The notes beneath the pieces are model-generated. The model did no database searches and was not told where the DNA came from. It saw only the letters and a list, made by a program, of their open reading frames with translations. Of a stretch of DNA of 45,810 nt, positions 36,256 to 44,453 are shown in pieces. Numbering within the stretch: the first letter of the stretch is position 1; every line of letters starts with the position of its first letter. The stretch is from Sulfuritalea sp. GTDB taxonomy: Bacteria > Pseudomonadota > Gammaproteobacteria > Burkholderiales > Rhodocyclaceae. The stretch lies in contig JAMPYF010000036.1 of the NCBI GenBank assembly GCA_023700805.1, forward strand, positions 1-45,810. Reading direction: 5' to 3'. A program made the position numbers and the translations under genes.

Positions 36256-36323
36256 TGCGCCACGGCAACAAGTCTGAGTACAATCAAATGGCGCCTGGCC
36301 TCCGCCGCAAGCTGACGGGGCGG

Positions 36324-36797
36324 TCAATGCTTCTTGTCGTGGCCCATGGCCGCGGGCGTCGCCAGCGGCCTTACCGGCGCCTTGACCTCGATGGTGCTGC
36401 GCTTCTTGTCCTTGCCTTCGACAACGAGGGTCACCGGAACGGTGTCGCCTTCCTTCATCTGCTGCTTCAAATCCATCAGCATGATGTGATAGCCGCCCGG
36501 CTTGAGTTCGACACTCTTGCCGGCGGGCAGGTCGAGCCCCTTGACGGCGCGCATTTTCATGACGTCCTTGTCCATGGACATTTCGTGCACCTCGACCACG
36601 CCGGCAACCGGCGACCTGGCCTCGACCAGGCGCGCGTCCTGGGCGGAGGTGATATGCATAAAGGCTCCGGTGGCCATTTGGGCCGATACGGTGGCGCGCA
36701 CCCAGGGGTCCTTGACCGTGACCTGGGCATGGGCGGGAAGAATGAAGACGGCGGAAACAAGCGTTGACAGCAGGCTGGCGCGAACGATGCGATTCAT
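36324..36797 (-). CDS. Periplasmic copper chaperone PCu(A)C
   Basis: 157 residues. Signal peptide 1-24 (ending AHA-QV). Copper-site pattern H(M)x10Mx21HxM is visible in EVHEMSMDKDVMKMR through GGYHIMLMDL. A His/Lys tail (MGHDKKH) follows. PCu(A)C proteins deliver Cu(I) to the CuA or CuB site of haem-copper oxidases. CAGGAG precedes the ATG. Downstream of the DUF2946 gene in the same direction. Confidence 0.92.
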   Translation of the reverse strand: MNRIVRASLLSTLVSAVFILPAHAQVTVKDPWVRATVSAQMATGAFMHITSAQDARLVEARSPVAGVVEVHEMSMDKDVMKMRAVKGLDLPAGKSVELKPGGYHIMLMDLKQQMKEGDTVPVTLVVEGKDKKRSTIEVKAPVRPLATPAAMGHDKKH

Positions 36798-36892
36798 GAT
36801 GGCTCCTGGCGATGGAAATGGTCCCGCAGCAAGGCGGGGAGGTGATCCTGGTCCCGCGGCAGCGCGTCAGCGGCACACGGGTTGCGACCTGG

Positions 36893-37291
36893 TCAGCCCG
36901 GTGCCGGGGGGCCGCGCGGACTGTGCGCGGTCCACACCGCGGGCGTCGGGCGCGCGGAAACCGCGGGTACCCGCAGTGCGGTGAAAGTTGGCGCTGGCGC
37001 CACGGCGACGGCGGCGGTAGCCGCCAGCAGCGGCCCACCCGCGGCGCACAGCTTGCAGCAGTCGTGAACCGCGCCGGCCGGCGCGGGCCCGCTGTCGGGA
37101 AGCTGCGCGGAGCCGGCCTGCAGCACGCCATGACTTGTGCATAGCTCGGCGACAAAGCCGTCGCCGCCGCCCATGGACGCCCGAACCAATCCGCTGCCCG
37201 CCAGCAAATGCAGGACCATTGCCAGCAGACCAAGGGTCAGCAGCCAGGTTGGGCGGTGGCGGAACGGGGACGGGTGAATGGATCTGGGCAC
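36893..37291 (-). CDS. DUF2946-type exported protein
   Basis: 132 residues. An N-terminal transmembrane or signal segment at about 16-38 (WLLTLGLLAMVLHLLAGSG), then CTSHG and the paired-Cys motif HDCCKLCAAGG (about 76-86), which is the DUF2946 mark, then an Ala/Pro tail. The family often sits beside copper-handling genes, as here with PCu(A)C 95 bases downstream, so a metal role is likely but not shown. A copy of the dispersed repeat lies within its C-terminal coding part. Confidence 0.72.
   Translation of the reverse strand: MPRSIHPSPFRHRPTWLLTLGLLAMVLHLLAGSGLVRASMGGGDGFVAELCTSHGVLQAGSAQLPDSGPAPAGAVHDCCKLCAAGGPLLAATAAVAVAPAPTFTALRVPAVSARPTPAVWTAHSPRGPPAPG
36984..37000 (+). repeat. Dispersed 17-base repeat, copy 5
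   Basis: AAAGTTGGCGCTGGCGC, inside the DUF2946 coding region (on the opposite strand). Differs from the common form in the first bases. Confidence 0.6.
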
Positions 37292-37354
37292 GGTCCGCGT
37301 ATACTAATACGGTCTTTCCCCGCAAAACCTTGACCAAACTCAACGCTGCCGACC
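37292..37354. promoter_or_regulatory. Divergent promoter region, DUF2946 gene and gmk
   Basis: TATACT at 37300-37305 is a candidate -10 for gmk. On the minus strand TTGCGG, 16 bases, TATACG is a candidate for the DUF2946 gene. The two overlap in the near-palindrome CGTATACTAATACG. Confidence 0.4.
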
Positions 37355-37972
37355 ATGATCTCCGGAACCCTGTTTATCGTTGCGGCGCCTTCCGGCGCCG
37401 GCAAGACCACGCTGGTGGGCCGCCTGCTGGCCGAGGATTCGCAAGTGCGACATTCGGTTTCCTTCACCACCCGGGCAGCCCGCCCGGGCGAGCAGGACGG
37501 TCGCGAATATCATTTCATCGACGTGCAGCGCTTTCTCGCGATGCGCGAGCGCGGCGAGTTCGCCGAATGGGCGGAAGTGCACGACAATTTCTACGGCACT
37601 TCGCGCGTCTGGCTCGACCAGCGCATGGAGGAAGGCTGCGACATGGTGCTGGAGATCGACTGGCAGGGCGCACAGCAGATGCGCCGGCAGTTTCCCGAGG
37701 CCGTCAGCATATTCATCCTGCCGCCGTCGATCGCCGAACTGGAAAATCGCTTGCGCCGGCGCGGCGCCGATAGCGAGGATGTCATCGCGCGCCGGGTGGC
37801 CGGCGCACTGGGCGAAATGCGTCACGTGGGCGAGTTCGATTTTGTTATAATCAACAATGACTTGGATGTGGCGCTCGGCGAGCTCAAGGCCGCCGTGTGC
37901 GCTTCGCGTCTGCGTTTCGCGCGTCAGCGCGCACGCCATCCCGCAGTTTTCCGTTTTCTAGATCAGGACTGA
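37355..37972 (+). CDS. gmk: Guanylate kinase
   Basis: 205 residues. P-loop APSGAGKT (11-18), GMP-binding [22 protein letters not shown], and EIDWQGAQQ. Phosphorylates GMP to GDP, the substrate supply for GTP and (p)ppGpp. First gene of gmk–rpoZ–spoT, an arrangement conserved in gamma- and betaproteobacteria. Confidence 0.96.
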   Translation: MISGTLFIVAAPSGAGKTTLVGRLLAEDSQVRHSVSFTTRAARPGEQDGREYHFIDVQRFLAMRERGEFAEWAEVHDNFYGTSRVWLDQRMEEGCDMVLEIDWQGAQQMRRQFPEAVSIFILPPSIAELENRLRRRGADSEDVIARRVAGALGEMRHVGEFDFVIINNDLDVALGELKAAVCASRLRFARQRARHPAVFRFLDQD

Positions 37973-37977
37973 ACACC

Positions 37978-38184
37978 ATGGCCCGTGTCACCATCGACGA
38001 TTGCATCAAGCTCATTCCCAATCGCTTTCAGCTCACCCTGGCGGCAACCTATCGTGCCCGCCAGCTCACGCTGGGCAGCACGCCGCAAGTCGAGCCCGGA
38101 CGCGACAAGCCGACCGTAGTGGCCTTGCGCGAAATAGCCGCCGGCAAGGTCGGCCTCGAAATTCTCACTCGCGGCCAGTCCTAG
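37978..38184 (+). CDS. rpoZ: RNA polymerase omega subunit
   Basis: 68 residues. [20 protein letters not shown] and ATYRARQL, then [16 protein letters not shown], as in omega. It assists core enzyme assembly and forms one ppGpp-binding site together with beta-prime. It is 5 bases after gmk. Confidence 0.95.
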   Translation: MARVTIDDCIKLIPNRFQLTLAATYRARQLTLGSTPQVEPGRDKPTVVALREIAAGKVGLEILTRGQS

Positions 38185-38207
38185 GCATCATGCGAACGGG
38201 GTGAAGC

Positions 38208-40475
38208 GTGCCGGCGCCACGGTTTATGTCACCCCGCTCCTCCCCGGCCGCCCCGCCGGTTGCCAGCCTGGACCCCGGCGTGGTGCCGGGTGCGCTGGAC
38301 GAACCGCCGCTGATATCGGCGGACATGCACCCTCCGGTCGACCTGGCCGAAGATCTGGAACGCTTCAACGCCATGCTCGCCACTTATCTCCCGCCTGAGG
38401 ACATCACCCGCGTCGGCGCGGCCTATGTCTTCGCCGACGCCGCGCATCGCGGCCAGATGCGCATCAGCGGCGGCCCCTACATCGCGCATCCGCTGGCCGT
38501 GGCCGAAACCCTGGTCGGCTGGCATCTCGACGCCCACGCCCTGATCGCGGCGCTGCTGCATGACGTGATGGAAGACACGGCGATCACCAAGGAACAGATC
38601 GCCGAACGCTTCGGCAAGGTCGCCGCCGAACTGGTCGACGGCGTCTCCAAGCTCGACCGCATCGAGCATCAAAGCTTCGAGGAAGCTCAGGCCGAAAATT
38701 TCCGCAAAATGCTGCTGGCCATGGCGCGCGATGTCCGCGTGATCCTGATCAAGCTCGCCGACCGCCTGCACAACATGCAGACGCTGGACGCCATGCGTCC
38801 CGAAAAGCGGCGGCGGATCGCGCGCGAAACGCTCGACATCTATGCGCCGATCGCCAACCGGCTGGGACTCAACGCGCTCTACCGCGAGTTGCAGGAACTG
38901 GCTTTCCGCCATGCCCACCCGCTGCGCTATCGCGTGCTGGCCAAGGCAGTGAAAGGCGCACGCGGCAACCGGCGCGAGGTGGTCAGCCGCATCCTCGAAG
39001 CCATTCGCGAGACGCTGCCGGCCGCCGGCATCGATGCCGAAGTCATGGGCCGGGAAAAGCATCTTTACGGCATCTATCGCAAGATGCGCGAAAAGCATCT
39101 CTCATTTTCACAGGTGCTGGACATCTACGGCTTTCGCATCATCGTCAAGGACCGGCCCACCTGCTACCTGGCGCTGGGCGCCCTGCATGCGCTGTACCAG
39201 CCGGTGCCGGGCAAGTTCAAGGACTATATCGCCATCCCCAAGGCGAACGGCTACCAGTCGCTGCACACGACCCTGATCGGGCCTTTCGGTACGCCGGCGG
39301 AGATCCAGATCCGCGACGCCAACATGCACCATGTCGCCGAATCCGGCGTTGCCTCGCATTGGCTGTACAAGGACGAGTCCGCCCTGGACCAACTGCAGAA
39401 GAAGACCCACAAGTGGCTGCAATCCCTGGTCGAACTGCAGTCCACCAGCGGCGACTCCTCGGAATTTCTCGAACACGTCAAAATCGACCTGTTCCCCAGC
39501 GAGGTCTATGTTTTCAGCCCCAAGGGCAAGATCTTCGCCCTGCCGCGCGGCTCGACGCCGGTCGATCTGGCCTATGCCGTGCATACCGACATCGGCGACC
39601 GCTGCGTCGCCTGCCGCATCAATTTCGAGACCATGCCGTTGCGCACCGAGCTGCGCAACGGCGACCGCGTCGAAATCATCACCGCACCGAACGCCGCGCC
39701 CAATCCGGCCTGGCTCGGCTACGTCAAGAGCGCAAGGGCGCGCTCGAAGATCCGCCACTTCCTCAACACCAAGCAGAATGAAGAGTCCGCCGCGCTCGGC
39801 GAACGCCTGCTGTCGCATGCCCTGCGCGACCTCGGCCTGGCCCTGGCCAAGCTGCCGGCGCAGGCCTGGGACCGTTTCAAGCGCGCCTCCGGCGCCCGTT
39901 CGCAGCGCGCCGTGCTGGCCGACATCGGTCTCGGCAAGCGCCTGCCGGCCATCGTCGCAAGGCGCCTGGCAGAAGGCGTCGAAGCAGGCACCGCCGGCGT
40001 CGCGGCGGAGGGCCGCAGCCATCAGGCGATCCTGATTCACGGCCCCGACGGCGTCGCGGTAAAGCTCGGCAACTGCTGCCGGCCGATTCCCGGCGACCCG
40101 ATTGTCGGCCTGATCCGCAAGGGCCAGGGGCTCGTGGTGCATACTCACGATTGCCCGGCCATCGCCAAGTTACGCAGCGAGCGCGGCAACTGGGTCGATG
40201 TCGAATGGGAATCCGGCATCAGCGGCATGTTCGAAGCCAGCATTCGGATAGTCGCCAAGAACGTGCGCGGCGTGCTGGCACGGATCGCAGCCGGTATCGC
40301 CGAGACCGATTCCAACATCGTCAATATCAGCATGGACGACGACAGCGGCGAAGCCACCACCCTGTTCTTTACGCTGCAAGTCTCCGACCGGATTCATCTT
40401 GCGCGCATCCTGCGCGCGCTGCGGCGCATCCCGGAAGTGGTGCGCATCACGCGTTACGTCAACACCAAACACTGA
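38208..40475 (+). CDS. spoT: Bifunctional (p)ppGpp synthetase/hydrolase
   Basis: 755 residues with a GTG start; an ATG at 38226 is an alternative. HD hydrolase domain: AHRGQMRISGGPYIAHPLAVAE and LLHDVMEDT (His118, Asp119). Synthetase domain: YGFRIIVKDRPTCYLALG, then DYIAIPKANGYQSLHTT. TGS domain (VYVFSPKGKIFALPRGST) and C-terminal ACT domain (FEASIRIVAKNVRGVLA). Hydrolase residues are intact, so it is a SpoT/Rel type rather than RelA. Close to rpoZ whose product helps RNA polymerase sense ppGpp. Confidence 0.95.
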   Translation: MPAPRFMSPRSSPAAPPVASLDPGVVPGALDEPPLISADMHPPVDLAEDLERFNAMLATYLPPEDITRVGAAYVFADAAHRGQMRISGGPYIAHPLAVAETLVGWHLDAHALIAALLHDVMEDTAITKEQIAERFGKVAAELVDGVSKLDRIEHQSFEEAQAENFRKMLLAMARDVRVILIKLADRLHNMQTLDAMRPEKRRRIARETLDIYAPIANRLGLNALYRELQELAFRHAHPLRYRVLAKAVKGARGNRREVVSRILEAIRETLPAAGIDAEVMGREKHLYGIYRKMREKHLSFSQVLDIYGFRIIVKDRPTCYLALGALHALYQPVPGKFKDYIAIPKANGYQSLHTTLIGPFGTPAEIQIRDANMHHVAESGVASHWLYKDESALDQLQKKTHKWLQSLVELQSTSGDSSEFLEHVKIDLFPSEVYVFSPKGKIFALPRGSTPVDLAYAVHTDIGDRCVACRINFETMPLRTELRNGDRVEIITAPNAAPNPAWLGYVKSARARSKIRHFLNTKQNEESAALGERLLSHALRDLGLALAKLPAQAWDRFKRASGARSQRAVLADIGLGKRLPAIVARRLAEGVEAGTAGVAAEGRSHQAILIHGPDGVAVKLGNCCRPIPGDPIVGLIRKGQGLVVHTHDCPAIAKLRSERGNWVDVEWESGISGMFEASIRIVAKNVRGVLARIAAGIAETDSNIVNISMDDDSGEATTLFFTLQVSDRIHLARILRALRRIPEVVRITRYVNTKH

Positions 40476-40496
40476 TCAAACCACAAAGGAAATCCC

Positions 40497-40685
40497 ATGG
40501 CCCTCTACGAATCCGAACACACCAAATTCATGCGCGAGTGGATGGAAAAGCATCCCGAGGAAGTGCTGGAACAGCAAAGGGGCCGCGCCCTGTGGTGGGA
40601 CAAGCCGCCACGGCCGCTGGAGACGATGAAGGACGATGCGGCGGCAGCGGTCCCGAGCAAGGCCTACTATTACGACGCGAACTAG
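40497..40685 (+). CDS. DUF3460 family protein
   Basis: 62 residues, MALYESEHTKFMREWMEKHP and RGRALWWDKPPRPLE. This small soluble family is found mainly in betaproteobacteria, with unknown function. It follows spoT by 21 bases and AAAGGA precedes the ATG, so it is probably the last gene of the operon. Confidence 0.87.
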   Translation: MALYESEHTKFMREWMEKHPEEVLEQQRGRALWWDKPPRPLETMKDDAAAAVPSKAYYYDAN

Positions 40686-40731
40686 CAGCCTGGCACGGCT
40701 CAATCTGTCGTAAATACGGCGAGAGTATTCC

Positions 40732-40748
40732 AAGAGTTGGCGCTGGCG
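40732..40748 (+). repeat. Dispersed 17-base repeat, copy 6
   Basis: Exact AAGAGTTGGCGCTGGCG, 47 bases after the DUF3460 stop and just before the terminator. Confidence 0.7.
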
Positions 40749-40755
40749 CTACGGC

Positions 40756-40792
40756 AAAAAAAGCGGAACCTGAATCAGGTTCCGCTTTTCTT
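40756..40792. terminator. Bidirectional rho-independent terminator
   Basis: AAAAGCGGAACCTGA pairs with TCAGGTTCCGCTTTT around one central base (40759-40789), with an A-run before and a T-run after. It serves spoT–DUF3460 on the plus strand and the mtr-type operon on the minus strand. Confidence 0.9.
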
Positions 40793-40823
40793 TGCCCGGG
40801 CAACCCGGAACGACACTTTCGAA

Positions 40824-42884
40824 TTACTGGAACTTGTAGATGTAGCGAGCCCCGACGAAAGTTGAATTTTGCCTTGGCGTCGTGATGACAGTGGTCCCAT
40901 CGGTTGCCGCCGCACCGTACTGCCATGGCAAGCCGCTGCTGTAGTTCCATTGCCAGTCGTCGGTACTCCACCGCTCGTGGATCAAGTCAAAGCGCAGGTC
41001 AGCATCCTTCCGAAGGGCATAGTCGGCAAAGAGCTTCAAGCGAAGGGCCTTGCTGAAAATATCGGGGGCACCTGCGCCGGTTGCGGTCCCGTTGGTATTG
41101 CTTTGCTCGAAGTTGGTCCTGTCATTCGACCAGGTGAGCTCGGCACCTATCTTTGTCTGCGAATTGATCTTGCCGATCAGGTTCAGTCCAAGCGCGTCGC
41201 CAGTATCGTTTTGCTTCCGAACCCTGCGGTTTGGAGCCGTTCCATCGTTGATGAAGTGGGCGTCGTTGGTATTGCGCGAATACCAGCCGCTGATCTGCCA
41301 TGCGTCGCTCAACTGATAACTGACATCCAAGTTGTACAAGTTCGCTGTACCCTCGTGGAGGCCTTCCGATCTGGCATTGTTGCCGTAGTCGTCTTGCGCG
41401 GTTTCGACATTCAATTGCAGGTCCAACTTCGCAATAGGCGCCCAATCCATCGCCAGACGCAGCTTCCGGCGCTCACGATCTGCAGTATTGACCGGGGAAA
41501 CAAACAACGTTCCTACGCGTGTGCTGGCTGTGAAATTCGAGCCATCGCGATTGCCTTGCAGGTAGGTCAGCGAGCCATTCAGGGATTCGGACAAGCTCTT
41601 GCGCACCTGCAGGCGATAGGTCGTTTCTTCAAGATTTTCGCGCATTGGCACATAAGCTTGGTATGCCGCAGCACCCATCGTGGTATGTACGGTCCTGTCT
41701 TGCTCACTGTAATCGACACCCGCCGCCACGCTATAGCCTTGCGCGAGACTGTAGGTTCCTTCCAGCTTGCCCGAGGTGGTTTTGTATGAATACGGGGTTG
41801 TATTCACGTCAAGCGTTCCCCCGTTATCGGTCCTCTGCACGGTGGTGTATTGCGGGGTCTTGTCCTGCACGTTCTGATAACGCAGATTGGCGACCACGCT
41901 GAACTTGGGCAAGGGCTTGGCCGTCAGGCCCAATTGCATCAATGTGGTGTTGACCTTTCCCTGCAAGCTGGGAATCCTGGTGTATATGGCGCTGGCTATC
42001 CCAGCTGTCGGCAGAGCCTCGTTCTGGGTATCCTGAGTATACGCGAGCTTGAAGGTACCCTTGGCGGTTGGCGTAAAACTGTAAGACCCGCTGGCAAAAG
42101 CCTGGCGCGATGAATTGTCCAATGGCTGCGTCATGCGGGTGGCGCCATTGCCGAGGTTAATAAATCCGAGACTGTTATTGTTCTTGAACCAGCTTGCCAA
42201 CAAGCCGCCTGATAGCTGCAAGTCTTTGTCCGTATAGTCCAGCGTGGCCTCGGCCTTTTGCGTCGTCCAGTCGATGAGATCAGCTACAAATACGTCACTC
42301 CCATTGGTGGTGATCCGGTTTCCTTGCTTGTCTTCGCTGGAAAACTTTGCATTGAAATCCAGATTCGGCATCAGATTCTTGTACACACTGACGCCTAGCT
42401 TGCTGCGATCCGTTCCAAACTGGTGATTTGATCCCGATCCGATCACAGTAATGTTGGCCCCGGTGGTTTGGGTATTGGTGCCGATACCAGTTTGATTCGT
42501 ATTGATCGTATAGGGTGCCCGGCTGCGGAACTCGTTGTATTCAAGGCTTCCACCGATATTGCCCTGTTGCAGGTAATCGAAGCGGATTTCCCGGTTGTCG
42601 GTTCCCAAGCTGTTGATATACAGATTTTTCCAGGTACCGGTGGCGTCGTCCCGCTTCTGGACATCTGCATCCAGCAGCAAGTAGCCGCCACTATCCCTCA
42701 TGGCATCGAAAGTTCCGAATTTGGGACGGTCTTTATCCCAATGCCCCACGCCTATCGAAATCGAACTGGACGGCTTGATCATTCCAGCCAGTTCGTCATC
42801 TTCTGCCGACCATGCGGTGCCATAGGCAGCCATCAGCGACGAGGCAAGCACCGTCAGAGTAAACGTCGTCTTTGTCGTATTCAT
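40824..42884 (-). CDS. MtrB/PioB-family decaheme-associated outer-membrane porin
   Basis: 686 residues from the ATG at 42884 (GAGGG 6 bases upstream). Signal peptide about 1-27 (ending AWSA-ED). The remainder is about 26-28 alternating beta strands with Asn/Asp/Gly turns, e.g. GTWKNLYINSLGTDNREIRF, and ends ARYIYKFQ in a BAM signal. MtrB/PioB barrels sheath a decaheme cytochrome so electrons can cross the outer membrane. The whole protein has no cysteine, so the N-terminal CxxC of Shewanella MtrB is absent. The cytochrome gene lies 20 bases upstream in the same operon. Confidence 0.9.
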   Translation of the reverse strand: MNTTKTTFTLTVLASSLMAAYGTAWSAEDDELAGMIKPSSSISIGVGHWDKDRPKFGTFDAMRDSGGYLLLDADVQKRDDATGTWKNLYINSLGTDNREIRFDYLQQGNIGGSLEYNEFRSRAPYTINTNQTGIGTNTQTTGANITVIGSGSNHQFGTDRSKLGVSVYKNLMPNLDFNAKFSSEDKQGNRITTNGSDVFVADLIDWTTQKAEATLDYTDKDLQLSGGLLASWFKNNNSLGFINLGNGATRMTQPLDNSSRQAFASGSYSFTPTAKGTFKLAYTQDTQNEALPTAGIASAIYTRIPSLQGKVNTTLMQLGLTAKPLPKFSVVANLRYQNVQDKTPQYTTVQRTDNGGTLDVNTTPYSYKTTSGKLEGTYSLAQGYSVAAGVDYSEQDRTVHTTMGAAAYQAYVPMRENLEETTYRLQVRKSLSESLNGSLTYLQGNRDGSNFTASTRVGTLFVSPVNTADRERRKLRLAMDWAPIAKLDLQLNVETAQDDYGNNARSEGLHEGTANLYNLDVSYQLSDAWQISGWYSRNTNDAHFINDGTAPNRRVRKQNDTGDALGLNLIGKINSQTKIGAELTWSNDRTNFEQSNTNGTATGAGAPDIFSKALRLKLFADYALRKDADLRFDLIHERWSTDDWQWNYSSGLPWQYGAAATDGTTVITTPRQNSTFVGARYIYKFQ

Positions 42885-42904
42885 GATTTCCCTCGTCATC
42901 CCAA

Positions 42905-43924
42905 TTACTGCCGGAAGCGTCCACCGGTACCCGATGCTGTTGTGCTGTTGCTGCCGTGAATGTTGGTATGGCAGTTGAGGCAGCCGCCGGCCATGGAGGC
43001 GGAAACAGACCCGCTATTGGCAACAGCCGGACGCCCGCCCGCTTGTTGCACGAACTGGGTACGATGGCCGTTTACGTTATGGCAGTTTTGGCATAGCAAC
43101 GGCTGGCGCTGCTTCAGCAAGCTGGCCGCCGTGGTGCCATGTGGATTGTGGCAAATGGAGCAGTCTTCGGTCACCGGTTGATGGTTGTGCAGGAATGGGC
43201 CGCGCTTCTCCATGTGGCATTCGTAGCAAGTCTGATTGACGCTGTCTTTTACCAGTAGCTTGGGGCCGGTCGAGCCATGGGAATTATGGCAATCCGAGCA
43301 CGCCACCTTGCCCTCGGGTATCGGGTGGTGCGAAGGCCGGCTGACCTGCGCCCGCTGTTCCTTGTGGCAGGTATAGCAAACCTCGGCTTGTGCAAGCTTG
43401 TCGCGCACCTTGTCTTTCTTGCTGTGGACCTGGTGGCAGGAATTACATCCCACTTCCCCGCTGGCATGCTGACTGCCTCCCCATTGCATCCGCTTGCCGC
43501 CCTGGTGGCAGGTCAGACAGGCGCCGTTGCGGGCCTCGGCCGGGGTCGTGGTGTTCTTGCGGAAGCTGCGATCAACCTTGGGCGGCTTGTCGCTGCCTTT
43601 GTGCTTTACGTGCTTTTCGCTCTCGCCATGACAATCGGTGCAGGTTGGCGTGCGTTTGTCAGCCGTGGTGCCGTGCTTGGTCTTGCCGATGGCAAGGACT
43701 CCGGGATTCAGCTCGAGCATGGTAGACATGCCGCTGGGCTCGTCCGCCTCGTCATGGCAGCCGGTGCATTTCGCATCACCCTTGAGGATCAGGTCCTTGG
43801 CATTGGGATCCGCAGCGAGGTTGGCCTTCGCGGCCTTGGGCGCATCGGCCGCCAGCAGCGGTGTTGCGGCCGCCAGAGTGCCGATGACGGCACAAAAAGC
43901 GAGTACGTGTCGAGCTATTTGCAT
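42905..43924 (-). CDS. DmsE/MtrA-family decaheme c-type cytochrome
   Basis: 339 residues. Signal peptide about 1-25. Ten CxxCH haem sites start at Cys53, 95, 136, 160, 183, 209, 233, 255, 278 and 315. Other His residues such as HQVH, HNSHG, HNPHG and NIHG are available as distal ligands, giving bis-His low-potential haems. Size and count match MtrA, PioA and MtoA, which thread the MtrB barrel. Electron direction (Fe(II) oxidation or extracellular reduction) cannot be decided. No MtrC/OmcA-type outer cytochrome is in the window. AGGG precedes the ATG by 9 bases. Confidence 0.94.
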   Translation of the reverse strand: MQIARHVLAFCAVIGTLAAATPLLAADAPKAAKANLAADPNAKDLILKGDAKCTGCHDEADEPSGMSTMLELNPGVLAIGKTKHGTTADKRTPTCTDCHGESEKHVKHKGSDKPPKVDRSFRKNTTTPAEARNGACLTCHQGGKRMQWGGSQHASGEVGCNSCHQVHSKKDKVRDKLAQAEVCYTCHKEQRAQVSRPSHHPIPEGKVACSDCHNSHGSTGPKLLVKDSVNQTCYECHMEKRGPFLHNHQPVTEDCSICHNPHGTTAASLLKQRQPLLCQNCHNVNGHRTQFVQQAGGRPAVANSGSVSASMAGGCLNCHTNIHGSNSTTASGTGGRFRQ

Positions 43925-44170
43925 GTGAGTTTTCCCTTTATGCCATGGCGTCCGGAGCGCCGTAACGGGAGTCATTGCTTCGAATTCCCGCCACCCATTG
44001 CTGCGCGCAACCCCAATCAGCGCGAGAGGATGCTTGACGGCCTGATACGGATCAAGCCCCCGGAAGCGGCCTTGTAACTATCACTTACATATGCTTACAT
44101 TGTGACCCGTATTTTTTGTTGGCCGGCGGTGTGAAATTGTTTCCAGCACACTCGTCGCTGGTATTTTTTG

Positions 44171-44200
44171 ATGCTTCAATGCGAAATCCCATTGAAGCAT
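44171..44200. repeat. Perfect inverted repeat in the control region
   Basis: ATGCTTCAATG and CATTGAAGCAT (11 bp each) separated by CGAAATCC. A T-run precedes the left arm rather than following the right arm on the plus strand, so it is not a typical plus-strand terminator. Confidence 0.75.
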
Positions 44201-44399
44201 ACGGCATACTTATATTATTGAATATATTACATTATTTACATAACATTCCCAATCATAAGAATCCCTTTCGGGAAAAGTCCCACAGGTGAGAAACCAAGTA
44301 AAACACTCTGCTTTTACCCATGCCGGGAAATGTAAGTTTTTGAAAATTGTTACAATACAACACTGCGCCGCGCCGCATTCAATGTCCGCCATGCCGGTT

Positions 44400-44438
44400 T
44401 TGGTCTGGCGCCGGCGATGCTGGCCGGCGCCAGACCAA
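44400..44438. repeat. 16-bp perfect hairpin just upstream of the response regulator
   Basis: TTGGTCTGGCGCCGGC and its complement, with a 7-base loop GATGCTG, ending 15 bases before the GTG start. No T-run follows. In the leader RNA it would sit next to the ribosome site (TGAGGAT). Confidence 0.8.
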
Positions 44439-44453
44439 CTTGAGGATGATTGA

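Larger units (their letters stand above)
43925..44453. promoter_or_regulatory. 529-base AT-rich control region between the cytochrome operon and the response regulator
   Basis: No gene is seen. GC content drops sharply between about 44070 and 44360. The motif CTTACAT occurs at 44084-44090 and 44094-44100 (10-base period), its shorter form TTACAT at 44227-44232 and 44236-44241, and its complement at 44330-44336. An inverted repeat lies at 44171-44200, a strong hairpin at 44400-44438. TACAAT at 44351-44356 is a candidate -10 for the response regulator. For the cytochrome, GTCACA, 17 bases, TGATAG on the minus strand overlaps the first CTTACAT pair. Confidence 0.6.

Noticed and set aside
44250..44340. 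c-di-GMP (GEMM) riboswitch near the cytochrome genes
   Set aside because: Sought because such cytochromes are sometimes controlled that way, but the conserved core sequences are not present on either strand.
44210..44392. 60-residue minus-strand ORF in the control region
   Set aside because: No ribosome site; it lies in AT-rich regulatory DNA with a disordered residue mix.
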